This document shows, one piece after another, positions 6,801 through 12,699 of a DNA stretch of 12,974 nt (within the stretch, counting starts at the first letter, position 1; the number at the start of each line of letters is the position of its first letter). The DNA comes from Thermoplasmatota archaeon (GTDB lineage Archaea > Thermoplasmatota > Penumbrarchaeia > Penumbrarchaeales > Penumbrarchaeaceae). The notes under the pieces are model-generated. The model saw only the letters and a list, made by a program, of their open reading frames with translations. It did no database searches and was not told the origin of the DNA. The translations under genes and the position numbers were made by a program. The stretch spans positions 1-12,974 of the forward strand of contig JAUVBH010000015.1 of the NCBI GenBank assembly GCA_030591285.1, given 5' to 3'.

Positions 6801-9800
6801 TCAACTTAACTGTGAAGGTCTTTGTTTCGCCAGGTTCCGCTTCCTTCGTAGTTGTCCCGGAAGGTACTGTAAGCTCCGGTTCGAACTCCTCGTTCACATC
6901 CACATCGAAGCCCTCAAGAGCCGATGCTTGTGTAGTGGATGGATCACTGGTAACCGTGGCCTCGAAGGTGAATGTCACCTTCCCGGCAAGAGCGTTGGTA
7001 GGAACATTGATGGTCGCTATCATATCCGTTGCAGCGTTAGGGGGCAGGTCCGACACGGTCGAGGGTGATATCGACACCCAGTTCCTGTTTGTCGTACTGG
7101 ACAGTTTGACGCTGATGGTCGCTGGTTCGTTACCCTTATTGGTTATGTTCAACTTGATATTGGAGAGCCTGTCACCCGGATCAGCTGTCTTTGACCCTTC
7201 CGGTATCACGAACTGGACCTTGTAAACAGGCATTACCTTGATCTTCAAGGTGATGTTTCCTACTATGATGTCATCGGTCTTCTGGGCTGTCTCCCCCGAG
7301 GAGGTGACCTTGAAGATCAGGTTGTAAACACCTGTCTCGATGATCTTGTCCGTGATATCTGGTACTGTTACATTGATCGACACCAGGGTCCTCTGGTTAG
7401 AGGACATGGTAATGATGGACGGTGTGATCACGATATTATCGAAATCAAGTGCATCCTCAACCTCGATCTCGAAGGTATCAGAGGATCTAGTGCCCCTGTT
7501 CGTAATACTCAGGTTGAACCAAGCATCGTCTCCAGGATATGCCTGTTCGAAGTTGTCAGTGGTGGATATATCGGCGGAGAAATCATCCTGGAAAATTGCA
7601 GTGAAGAATTTCTCGTTATTTATTGTCTCATCAACAGAATGAGAAGCGATCACCTTCACCCACACGGACCCCCAATCCGGATCCGTTCCTTCCTGAATTG
7701 TTCCATTGATATACACGATATCCTGCTCGAGAGGAGCCAGGATCCTGGTGAAGTACTTGGATTTGGAGAAGGTCACATCAGGGAGATAATCGGTCGGGAA
7801 CTCTATGTCCACCTGGTAATAATCAGATGTGGTTCCCCTGTTCTGAATGACGGCTGTGAAGCTGACATTGTTCCCGATCTTCACCTTGGATGTATTGATA
7901 CTTGTAAGGATCCTTACACTATGGAGTGGTCGGAGAACAAGGCTGAGATTGATCATCGCGGTCTTGTCATCAGAGGTGTCGGTTATCGTTCCGTTATCAG
8001 ATGTTGTCTCCACCATGAAGAAGAAGGTGCCGGAATTGATCCCGGAGCCAGTGGTGGGCATCTCTATCTCGAGTCTTGCACCTTCCGAATCTCCATTCTG
8101 AATGGTTATCTTGCTCTTGTCGTTGGTTGTGAAGTATATTGAATACTTACCTGCAAAATCAGCAGGTGCCTGCTGGACCCTTACTGAAACCGAGTCGTCC
8201 TCTCCGGAACCCCTGTTGTAAATATCAAGGTCGAAGTAAACAACCTCGGGTGAACCGGTCGCAGGTGAATAATTACCTTTGACACTCTCTTTATTGGCAG
8301 AGATGTCAACAGAATAGAGCTGTGGGATCCTGACAGAGAGCCAGATCGTTTTGAAGACAGCTGAGTTCTGTGAGCTGGCATTCACCTGGAACCTGTAGGT
8401 CCCCTGAGTTGCATTGGATGGGGCGGAAACCGTCAGGTTGTATGTATAATAGTCATCGGACTCCATCAATGGAGTTGTTGCTGCCGAGAGAAGCGGGCTC
8501 CACTCTGTCTCAACGGACTGGGATTCACCCATGACCGCCAGGTTGAAGGAATCTCGTCCGTTCCCTTTGTTCTGTAGTCTAACAGGGATCGTGTAGGTAT
8601 GCCCGGGTTGACCCTGTGCGATGATCGCACCGCTTGGCGCGTCCAGGAAGGCCCCGTACTTCTTGTTGATGCTGACCGAGAACGGTGAGCTTGAAGATGG
8701 GCCCTGGCTGGAGTTGGCATAGAGAGTGAACCTGTAGGACTTGGCTTTGACCACGTCCTCATCGGGATCAACGGTTACAGTGATCAACTGATAGTCGTTT
8801 GCGTTCAATGTAATTGAGGATGGTTCAACATAGGAGTCCTGGAACCCATCGGGAACGATGAGTTCGAATTCCAGATCATCCTGATCATTTCCAGTGTTCG
8901 TTACGTTGAAGGTGAAGGTCGTGGAACCATCTGGGTCCACTGTCTGGAGGGAAGCTCCAGTGTTAAGGATCCTAACATCGTAGAATGGTTTGACAACACA
9001 TGATACCTTCACTGATCGGGTAATTGTGTTATCACCAACAGATGTTGCGTTGATGTAGAACTCACCCTTGGAGTTCACAGCAGGCCTCAAAGATTTTGCT
9101 GGTGGGTAGACCGTTAGTGTCACATTTACGTCCTCGTCCGCCTGGACCTTGGAGGTTGTAGTGGTCGAAAGGTCTGCGCCCCAACCTGAAGTGACATACT
9201 GTGGTGGAATGTAGTATTCCAGGTTGAACTGGTCCTCACCATTTCCAAGGTTGGTAAGCTGGACATTGAAGGTCACTACTGTTTCGGTGGTGATATCCAC
9301 CTGTTTTACACCCTCTGACTGAAGTGTGACCTCGTAGGTCTGGTTCACATTGACCGTGATGGTCTTTGTGGTGGAAGTGGTATTGTCGGTTATTGACTGA
9401 GCTGTTACAACGAACTGATAGGACCCCGTCAAGGCGCTTGTGGGGCTCTGGATCGTCATTGATGCGGCCTTGGTCGCACCTGAGTTGATCTTTCCGGTGT
9501 CGAAATCTACGGAAGCGGACCAACCGGACGGGATGGTCGTCGCATCCAATTGATATCCGTCCTGGTCATTTCCCTCGTTCTTCACATTGAAAGAATAGGC
9601 GATCGAGTCACCTGGATCTATTGATTGGATACCCGGGGAACTTATCGACACACCATATGTCCTCTTGATCAGTGTGGATATTAGAACCGATTGGGAGGAG
9701 TTCAATGCATCGTTCTGTGATGTCACCTTGATGGTGGCATAACAGTAGGATGAGATGTTCGCACCTGTTGGGGCCCTGACACTCACAGTGAAAGTATCAG

Positions 9801-10119
9801 TACCACCGCTTGCAATATTTGCGGTAGTGGTCTTGGACAGAGTTACTGTCCACCCCGTAGGGGATGCAGACACTGTACTATTAACAGTGTACCTATCTCC
9901 ATTATTACCCTCGTTCGTTATGGTGAACGCATAATTGGTTTGACCACCTGCATTCACCTCCTTGCTAGCACTATCAACGGTCAAGCTCACATCATACGGT
10001 GAAGCCGACCTCCCGGTCGGCATGTAATACACAAAGACGCCAAGCCCGCTCGCTATCAGCATGATTATGACGAATATCTGGAAAAGTCGTTTCCATTCGC
10101 TCTGATTTTCGGATCTCAT
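3886..10119 (-). CDS. Giant surface protein: 16 NEW3/CARDB-like repeats, TM helix, zinc ribbon
   Basis: The 2077-residue product is an envelope protein of the COG1470 type. Residues 12-33 are a hydrophobic N-terminal segment after K10-R11 (signal anchor or signal peptide; cleavage near S-A-S at 38-40 is possible). Residues about 42-1940 hold 16 beta-sandwich repeats of about 110-140 residues. Each has an N-x-G-N/T-x-x-D-x-F/Y motif, with the Gly at about 71, 183, 292, 410, 519, 637, 762, 876, 996, 1110, 1232, 1374, 1501, 1620 (Ala), 1748 and 1863. The last resembles CARDB. A membrane helix spans 1946-1969, a short charged helix 1971-1986, and a Gly/Pro/Ala linker about 1987-2037. A zinc ribbon closes the chain (C2043, C2046, C2063, C2066). 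The ectodomain shows only two cysteines (126, 374). The ATG at 10117-10119 has a GAGG about 8 nt upstream. The repeats probably project from the cell as a stalk or adhesin, or as an S-layer-associated fibre. The ligand is unknown. Confidence 0.93.
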   Translation of the reverse strand: MRSENQSEWKRLFQIFVIIMLIASGLGVFVYYMPTGRSASPYDVSLTVDSASKEVNAGGQTNYAFTITNEGNNGDRYTVNSTVSASPTGWTVTLSKTTTANIASGGTDTFTVSVRAPTGANISSYCYATIKVTSQNDALNSSQSVLISTLIKRTYGVSISSPGIQSIDPGDSIAYSFNVKNEGNDQDGYQLDATTIPSGWSASVDFDTGKINSGATKAASMTIQSPTSALTGSYQFVVTAQSITDNTTSTTKTITVNVNQTYEVTLQSEGVKQVDITTETVVTFNVQLTNLGNGEDQFNLEYYIPPQYVTSGWGADLSTTTTSKVQADEDVNVTLTVYPPAKSLRPAVNSKGEFYINATSVGDNTITRSVKVSCVVKPFYDVRILNTGASLQTVDPDGSTTFTFNVTNTGNDQDDLEFELIVPDGFQDSYVEPSSITLNANDYQLITVTVDPDEDVVKAKSYRFTLYANSSQGPSSSSPFSVSINKKYGAFLDAPSGAIIAQGQPGHTYTIPVRLQNKGNGRDSFNLAVMGESQSVETEWSPLLSAATTPLMESDDYYTYNLTVSAPSNATQGTYRFQVNASSQNSAVFKTIWLSVRIPQLYSVDISANKESVKGNYSPATGSPEVVYFDLDIYNRGSGEDDSVSVRVQQAPADFAGKYSIYFTTNDKSKITIQNGDSEGARLEIEMPTTGSGINSGTFFFMVETTSDNGTITDTSDDKTAMINLSLVLRPLHSVRILTSINTSKVKIGNNVSFTAVIQNRGTTSDYYQVDIEFPTDYLPDVTFSKSKYFTRILAPLEQDIVYINGTIQEGTDPDWGSVWVKVIASHSVDETINNEKFFTAIFQDDFSADISTTDNFEQAYPGDDAWFNLSITNRGTRSSDTFEIEVEDALDFDNIVITPSIITMSSNQRTLVSINVTVPDITDKIIETGVYNLIFKVTSSGETAQKTDDIIVGNITLKIKVMPVYKVQFVIPEGSKTADPGDRLSNIKLNITNKGNEPATISVKLSSTTNRNWVSISPSTVSDLPPNAATDMIATINVPTNALAGKVTFTFEATVTSDPSTTQASALEGFDVDVNEEFEPELTVPSGTTTKEAEPGETKTFTVKLKNIGNTIDGFDIEVASTKSDWIDFGFEGSLVTNPQTSIDDMNVEGAKNIWVTILVDISASAGEVTFTLKATSKGDDAQTDTMALKIDVLPNRDVELVTSEEKKEMIPDVDEKNTEVDFEVQVRNKGEATDTFKIQVLKSSMVKPAGVDQATWDAMGTSGQFSDQPDWVILSKKVTGSIAKGQSETITVTLRVSDNSYDPADIVSYIWAYSEGDTAPENKYSEPLKLTVTIKKAYGAEIGGYDLGKTSVDASDPTLVNAFFTVEITNTGTSEDDFQLDTKEDLPFEIEFLYPVSGNNPSGGNIISDVGGGDTEHFQIQVVLDADTLTGKYSFELRWISRGEGGGFSVVDGDYATEWKEFTIDVDQVYGVDVEADKEEIKGDVGDDIVFDLKLINLGNDDDTFRLEIVERETDDWATLSNSKLSLDAKGRTNDEKTFTLTVRIPDDNEDALAGIYTFELNIVRDASTRAEQDKATISITLTVEVKESYDHELETEDDTEEAKPGEMISYRFKIENRANIQDTFYLDVKGSKDDWAELQAYEVTLGPMGADNEAWLWLNITIPDLEEVNDPDEIEADTYDFTIEVESKGDRDAAPVTLDFEVDVEQEFDATISEIVDGGELGSYNNWDVNDEDDLEIEVTIQNNGNKDDTFYIKKPSAPTGWEISVSSTHVPVSMGDEKTITITISFFPTDGFVFGSQSLKFEVIPDDGSTQGKKDKEIFNVYINAEVPELVLRDNSLIIPSSPTANVVNEVTVTVYNTGTGNAEDVEVVLYDGTKSYRTDKMNIPKDGKANFTFEWKPGTGDHKLVAKVNEGDLLIEQDTDNNEVEKKKSISVFDIGELIGNVWVIGILIAILLIIIFVVIFLAVNKNREVKELEEIIAKMKAGGGPGGPRKVIKEAGGAPVASSGAVGLPSAPGKLAPVPAPGGEAKAAKKENVKVQCPKCMTQQVVSINQRPAEIPCKECGVTLVIPEKKK
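4300..9996 (-). repeat. Tandem beta-sandwich domain repeats (16 copies, protein level)
   Basis: These coordinates cover residues about 42-1940 of the giant protein. Copies are recognised by I/V-x-N-x-G-N-x-x-D-x-F-x-L/I/V followed by a P-x-x-W or D-W strand about 10-25 residues later, and a closing G-x-Y/V-x-F-x-V/L strand. Motif-to-motif spacing is mostly 109-128 residues (one of 142 between the 11th and 12th copies, where loops are longer). The copies have diverged strongly. I noticed no long exact DNA repeats, which fits an old duplication array. The eighth and ninth copies (about 876 and 996) and the fourteenth (Ala for Gly at about 1620) depart most from the consensus. Confidence 0.8.
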
Positions 10120-10153
10120 AAGAAGTCCCTCTACCCGTGGGAGCTTCAGGAAC

Positions 10154-10163
10154 GTATATAATA
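10154..10163 (-). promoter_or_regulatory. TATA-box promoter of the giant surface-protein gene
   Basis: The minus strand reads TATTATATAC, centred about 40 nt before the ATG at 10119. A start near 10131 leaves a leader of about 12 nt that would just include the GAGG motif. Promoter calling here is helped by the spacing but complicated by the general AT-richness of the flanking spacer. Confidence 0.5.
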
Positions 10164-10302
10164 CTTATTGACAAATACTCTAGATAAATGCGATTTTTTG
10201 TATCAATAATCGAATTAAATGCAATATATAATTATTACACATGTATGACAATAAATTATAATATGACCTAATTATTTGGTTTATTTATATACTAGACCCT
10301 TT
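10164..10302. promoter_or_regulatory. AT-rich divergent control region
   Basis: The spacer between the two divergent genes is markedly more AT-rich than the coding DNA on either side. It contains several TATA-like blocks. For the plus-strand gene at 10315 there are two candidates. TAAATTATAATAT at 10252-10264 would give a leader of about 30 nt containing the GGAGGTG. TATTTATATACT at 10282-10293 would start the transcript almost at the ATG. An imperfect dyad lies around ACATGT (10239-10244), with arms ATAATTATT (10228-10236) and AATAAATTAT (10250-10259) differing by one inserted base. I see no tRNA or small RNA here. Confidence 0.45.
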
Positions 10303-10314
10303 GGAGGTGGAAAT

Positions 10315-11061
10315 ATGTCCGATCTATTGACATTGCGGGTTCCTGAAAATGAGAAAGATGCACTGGCTCTAACTTCGCATCTTTCAGGGATGCCGGTATC
10401 GAAAGTGATCATGCCCTTCGTCACCGAAGGAGCGAAGGTCTCGCTAGGCGCAGCATTGCTCTTTCGGATCGGGACCGATGTGTACAAGAGGGATCGATTT
10501 GAGGACTTCATAGATCTTCTTCAAGGGCCCACAAAAAAGGGGCCATCGATATTCTCGGCAATGGGTCCGGTGGAACTGCAGAATACGGTTCCAAAGGTGA
10601 TATGGGATTTTTTCGACCTTCTCGTGTCAACAAGGGCGATCAATAGACTGAATACAGTTCTGGAAGACGTCGAGATAGAGTTGGATACCAGTTTCATATC
10701 TCCGGACCTTTTGCGGTCACTCTGCTATGCCATTGGTGATTCCTATCTTTCCATGGGTGGCAGTCTTGGATCCATGAACTATCAGCTTGTCATCGAGATA
10801 TTCTTCCATAAAATGCTCCACTTCTTCTATTGGTCCAATGCTAAAGGAACTCAAAAAGCCCTTAGTACCCAATGGTATGCCAGAGGAGACACTGTTTCCA
10901 AGATCGTTGGGGAAATGAACGATCAGTACAATGAAAAGACCGGAACCAGGGTCCTGGAGGCCATTATGGTTTCAGCACCCAATAAAAAGAGAGGCCGGCC
11001 TAAGAAGAAAAGAAAAGCTCTTCCACCCGGTTCACAGGTCGTTGCCAAGGAACTGGGATGA
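10315..11061 (+). CDS. Predicted DNA-binding protein: RHH-like N-terminus and C-terminal AT-hook
   Basis: The 248-residue product starts at the ATG at 10315, because GGAGGTG (10303-10309) lies 5 nt before it. A longer frame from a TTG at 10276 falls inside the promoter and has no ribosome-binding site. Residues about 4-42 look like a ribbon-helix-helix fold: a short strand L-T-L-R-V-P, a helix starting E-N-E-K-D, then S-G-M-P-V-S and a second helix ending V-T-E-G. Residues about 43-215 are mixed helical with aromatic clusters (F-F-D-L-L, F-F-H-K-M-L-H-F-F-Y-W) and match no family I know. Residues 224-234 hold a canonical AT-hook, R-G-R-P flanked by Lys/Arg. It diverges from the giant surface gene across an AT-rich spacer, so it may regulate itself and that gene (inference). 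It ends 2 nt from the PAC2 stop on the opposite strand. Confidence 0.8.
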   Translation: MSDLLTLRVPENEKDALALTSHLSGMPVSKVIMPFVTEGAKVSLGAALLFRIGTDVYKRDRFEDFIDLLQGPTKKGPSIFSAMGPVELQNTVPKVIWDFFDLLVSTRAINRLNTVLEDVEIELDTSFISPDLLRSLCYAIGDSYLSMGGSLGSMNYQLVIEIFFHKMLHFFYWSNAKGTQKALSTQWYARGDTVSKIVGEMNDQYNEKTGTRVLEAIMVSAPNKKRGRPKKKRKALPPGSQVVAKELG

Positions 11062-11063
11062 TA

Positions 11064-11909
11064 TCATCCATACATGGAAGGGGACGGTATCGTCTTCTTA
11101 CCACCTGGTTTGCTGATCTTCTGGTAACCTCTCATCTTGGCTTCAAGGAGGTCAGCCTCAGCATATAGAGGTGCAAGATCGATCTCAAGATATGGGATTA
11201 TGCTTCTTAGCTGCTCGATGATCCTTGCTGCTGCTCTGGCATCAGGAATATTATCCCTGGCCTCTGCCAGAAGACAGGTTACCTCGAAATTGCGTTTCTT
11301 ACCCTCGTTGAGGAGAACCCCTGGGATCCCGGAGATCAATCCTTCCGGGAATATTGGGATCTTGGATTTCTGAAGCCTGTCCTTCCCGGATCCGGTCGAA
11401 GATAGACCGTATACGGTCTTCTCTATGGAGGGAGGTGGGGCATGCATTTCGGTTACGGGTGCGATCTTCTCCTCCTCACCATTACCATTTCCCTCTGGGA
11501 CTGGAAGTGGTTGATTGTTCTCACCCTCGATGACCAGACCTTCAGGGGATATCAGACAGGAGCACTTCTGCTCCTCTGCCCAGTCCAGTACCGAGGTGCA
11601 GATCAGTTTGATAAGATTGGAAGGAGGCTGGAATTCTGAAAGGAATACAACAAGCCTGGTCCAGTCGCCATCCGGACCTTCGAGATCCCCGGCATAGAAA
11701 CGGACCGGATGGTGAGGCTCTCCGTCCCTGATAACAGAGACCGTGGGGAAGTAGACGGAATCCATCACACCTATCAGTTCCATGTCCAGGGCAGCGACGA
11801 TATAACTGGCGGTGATAGTGCTTACGAGACCTACACTGGGGAACCCATCTATAATGAAAGAGTCCCTGAGGTCCAATCTTCTGTACTCATATATCTCTAT
11901 GTCATCCAT
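11064..11909 (-). CDS. PAC2-family proteasome assembly chaperone homologue
   Basis: The 281-residue product belongs to the PAC2/COG2047 family, archaeal relatives of the eukaryotic PAC1/PAC2 proteasome assembly chaperones (the PbaA/PbaB group). Visible hallmarks are D-G-F-P-S-V-G-L-V (21-29), S-P-E-G-L (121-125), V-Y-G-L-S-S-T (166-172), E-G-L-I-S-G-I-P-G-V-L-L-N-E-G (189-203), C-L-L-A-E-A (212-217) and P-D-A-R-A-A-A (222-228). A Pro/Glu/Asn-rich stretch at about 128-163 interrupts the fold as a flexible linker. The C-terminal residues about 264-281 are basic and disordered and end in Met-Tyr-Gly, fitting the HbYX pattern that docks into proteasome alpha-ring pockets. I chose the ATG at 11907-11909 because a TATA-like box lies about 45 nt upstream; a start at 11972 would lie upstream of that box. 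The ribosome-binding site (GGTGGGG) is weak. Confidence 0.9.
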   Translation of the reverse strand: MDDIEIYEYRRLDLRDSFIIDGFPSVGLVSTITASYIVAALDMELIGVMDSVYFPTVSVIRDGEPHHPVRFYAGDLEGPDGDWTRLVVFLSEFQPPSNLIKLICTSVLDWAEEQKCSCLISPEGLVIEGENNQPLPVPEGNGNGEEEKIAPVTEMHAPPPSIEKTVYGLSSTGSGKDRLQKSKIPIFPEGLISGIPGVLLNEGKKRNFEVTCLLAEARDNIPDARAAARIIEQLRSIIPYLEIDLAPLYAEADLLEAKMRGYQKISKPGGKKTIPSPSMYG

Positions 11910-11952
11910 CTTCGATCCCCACCATGACGGTAGTAGGATTAGCGGGGATTTC

Positions 11953-11960
11953 CCTTTTAA
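11953..11960 (-). promoter_or_regulatory. TATA-like promoter of the PAC2 gene
   Basis: The minus strand reads GAAATCG then TTAAAAGG, a BRE plus TATA-like element. It lies about 45 nt before the ATG at 11909, predicting a transcript start near 11930 and a leader of about 20 nt. The 109-bp spacer to the divergent reductase gene contains no other recognisable element apart from the reductase's own box. Confidence 0.5.
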
Positions 11961-11987
11961 CGATTTCCACATTCGGACCTGGGACAG

Positions 11988-11997
11988 TATTATTATT
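11988..11997 (+). promoter_or_regulatory. TATA-like promoter of the riboflavin reductase gene
   Basis: TATTATTATT lies about 22-31 nt before the ATG at 12019. There is no Shine-Dalgarno before that ATG, so the spacing fits a leaderless mRNA starting at or next to the ATG. Confidence 0.45.
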
Positions 11998-12018
11998 ACG
12001 GTTCACTTATTCCATTTC

Positions 12019-12699
12019 ATGGATCGGCCATTCATCCATATCAATTGCGCCTCGACCCTGGATGGGAAAATCGCGAGACCGGATGGTTCAAGACTACGGA
12101 TCTCGGGGCCCTGGGACATGAAAAGAGTGCATCAGATGCGTTCTGAACTGGGGGCAATACTTGTTGGGGCAGGGACAATAATTGGTGATGATCCAAAGCT
12201 CACTGTAAAGGATGAATACGTGCCAGGCGCACCATCACTGAACAAGATAGTCATTGACGGGAAGGGGAAGATACCGGTCACATCTCGTTTTCTAAGAACC
12301 AAGGGACGGTCGATCATTGTTACATCAGAAGGTTGTGACAGAACATGGCTTTCTGAACTTATTACAGCAAAGGAGAAAGAGGAACTGGAGCTTGAGATCA
12401 TCGAGTTGGACGGAACTGATGGAAGGGTGGATCTTCAAAAAATGCTGAAGGCCCTTCATGAGATGGACATTAAAAAGATCATGGTGGAAGGAGGGGCCCA
12501 GATCATTTGGGAGTTCGTCGAACAAGGTCTGTTTGATAGGTTCACGATCTACTATGGTCCATTGCTGATCGGTGGAAAAGGTCCCACTGTGATGGATGGC
12601 ATTGGATTCATGAAAGGAGCGGCCTCAATAGAGATCGAAAAAATAGTGGAAACCCCGGATGGGGGATTCCTTGTGGAAATGGTGAGCATCGATCATTGA
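12019..12699 (+). CDS. arfC: 2,5-diamino-6-(ribosylamino)-4(3H)-pyrimidinone 5'-phosphate reductase
   Basis: The 226-residue product matches the archaeal/fungal single-domain reductase of riboflavin and F420-precursor synthesis (RibD C-terminal/RIB7 type). It reduces the ribosyl group of the pyrimidine from the GTP ring-opening step to the ribityl form with NAD(P)H, in the cytoplasm. Motifs in order: A-S-T-L-D-G-K at 11-17 (substrate side), I-S-G at 28-30, V-G-A-G-T-I at 49-54, D-D-P-K-L-T at 57-62, V-E-G-G-A at 156-160 (nucleotide-binding loop) and P-L-L-I-G-G at 181-186. The length is normal for the family (about 220). No deaminase domain is fused, as expected in archaea. The start at 12019 fits the family N-terminus; the longer open frame from 11812 overlaps the PAC2 gene and is rejected. 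The symbol follows the archaeal naming (homologue of MJ0671); RIB7 is an equivalent name. Its last 7 nt overlap the end of dnaJ on the opposite strand. Confidence 0.93.
   Translation: MDRPFIHINCASTLDGKIARPDGSRLRISGPWDMKRVHQMRSELGAILVGAGTIIGDDPKLTVKDEYVPGAPSLNKIVIDGKGKIPVTSRFLRTKGRSIIVTSEGCDRTWLSELITAKEKEELELEIIELDGTDGRVDLQKMLKALHEMDIKKIMVEGGAQIIWEFVEQGLFDRFTIYYGPLLIGGKGPTVMDGIGFMKGAASIEIEKIVETPDGGFLVEMVSIDH

Noticed and set aside
6596..7225. 209-codon open frame on the plus strand
   Set aside because: It lies wholly antisense to the repeat region of the 2077-residue protein, whose frame is continuous and has clear domain motifs. It shows no ribosome-binding site or recognisable family.
7639..8142. 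167-codon open frame on the plus strand
   Set aside because: Antisense shadow of the giant gene, with low-complexity composition and no promoter signal.
10276..10314. Extended TTG start for the RHH/AT-hook gene
   Set aside because: The added codons run through a TATA-like element and the GGAGGTG ribosome-binding site of the ATG at 10315, and they do not look like part of the domain.
11902..11925. Seven-codon upstream frame overlapping the PAC2 start
   Set aside because: An ATG-to-TGA frame of this length is expected by chance, and there is no ribosome-binding site of its own.
11910..11972. Extended ATG start for the PAC2 gene
   Set aside because: It lies upstream of the BRE/TATA-like element, and the extra 21 residues are absent from the usual family N-terminus.
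11812..12018. Extended start for the riboflavin reductase
   Set aside because: It overlaps the opposite-strand PAC2 gene and its promoter; the family begins at the Met just before the P-F-I-H-I strand.
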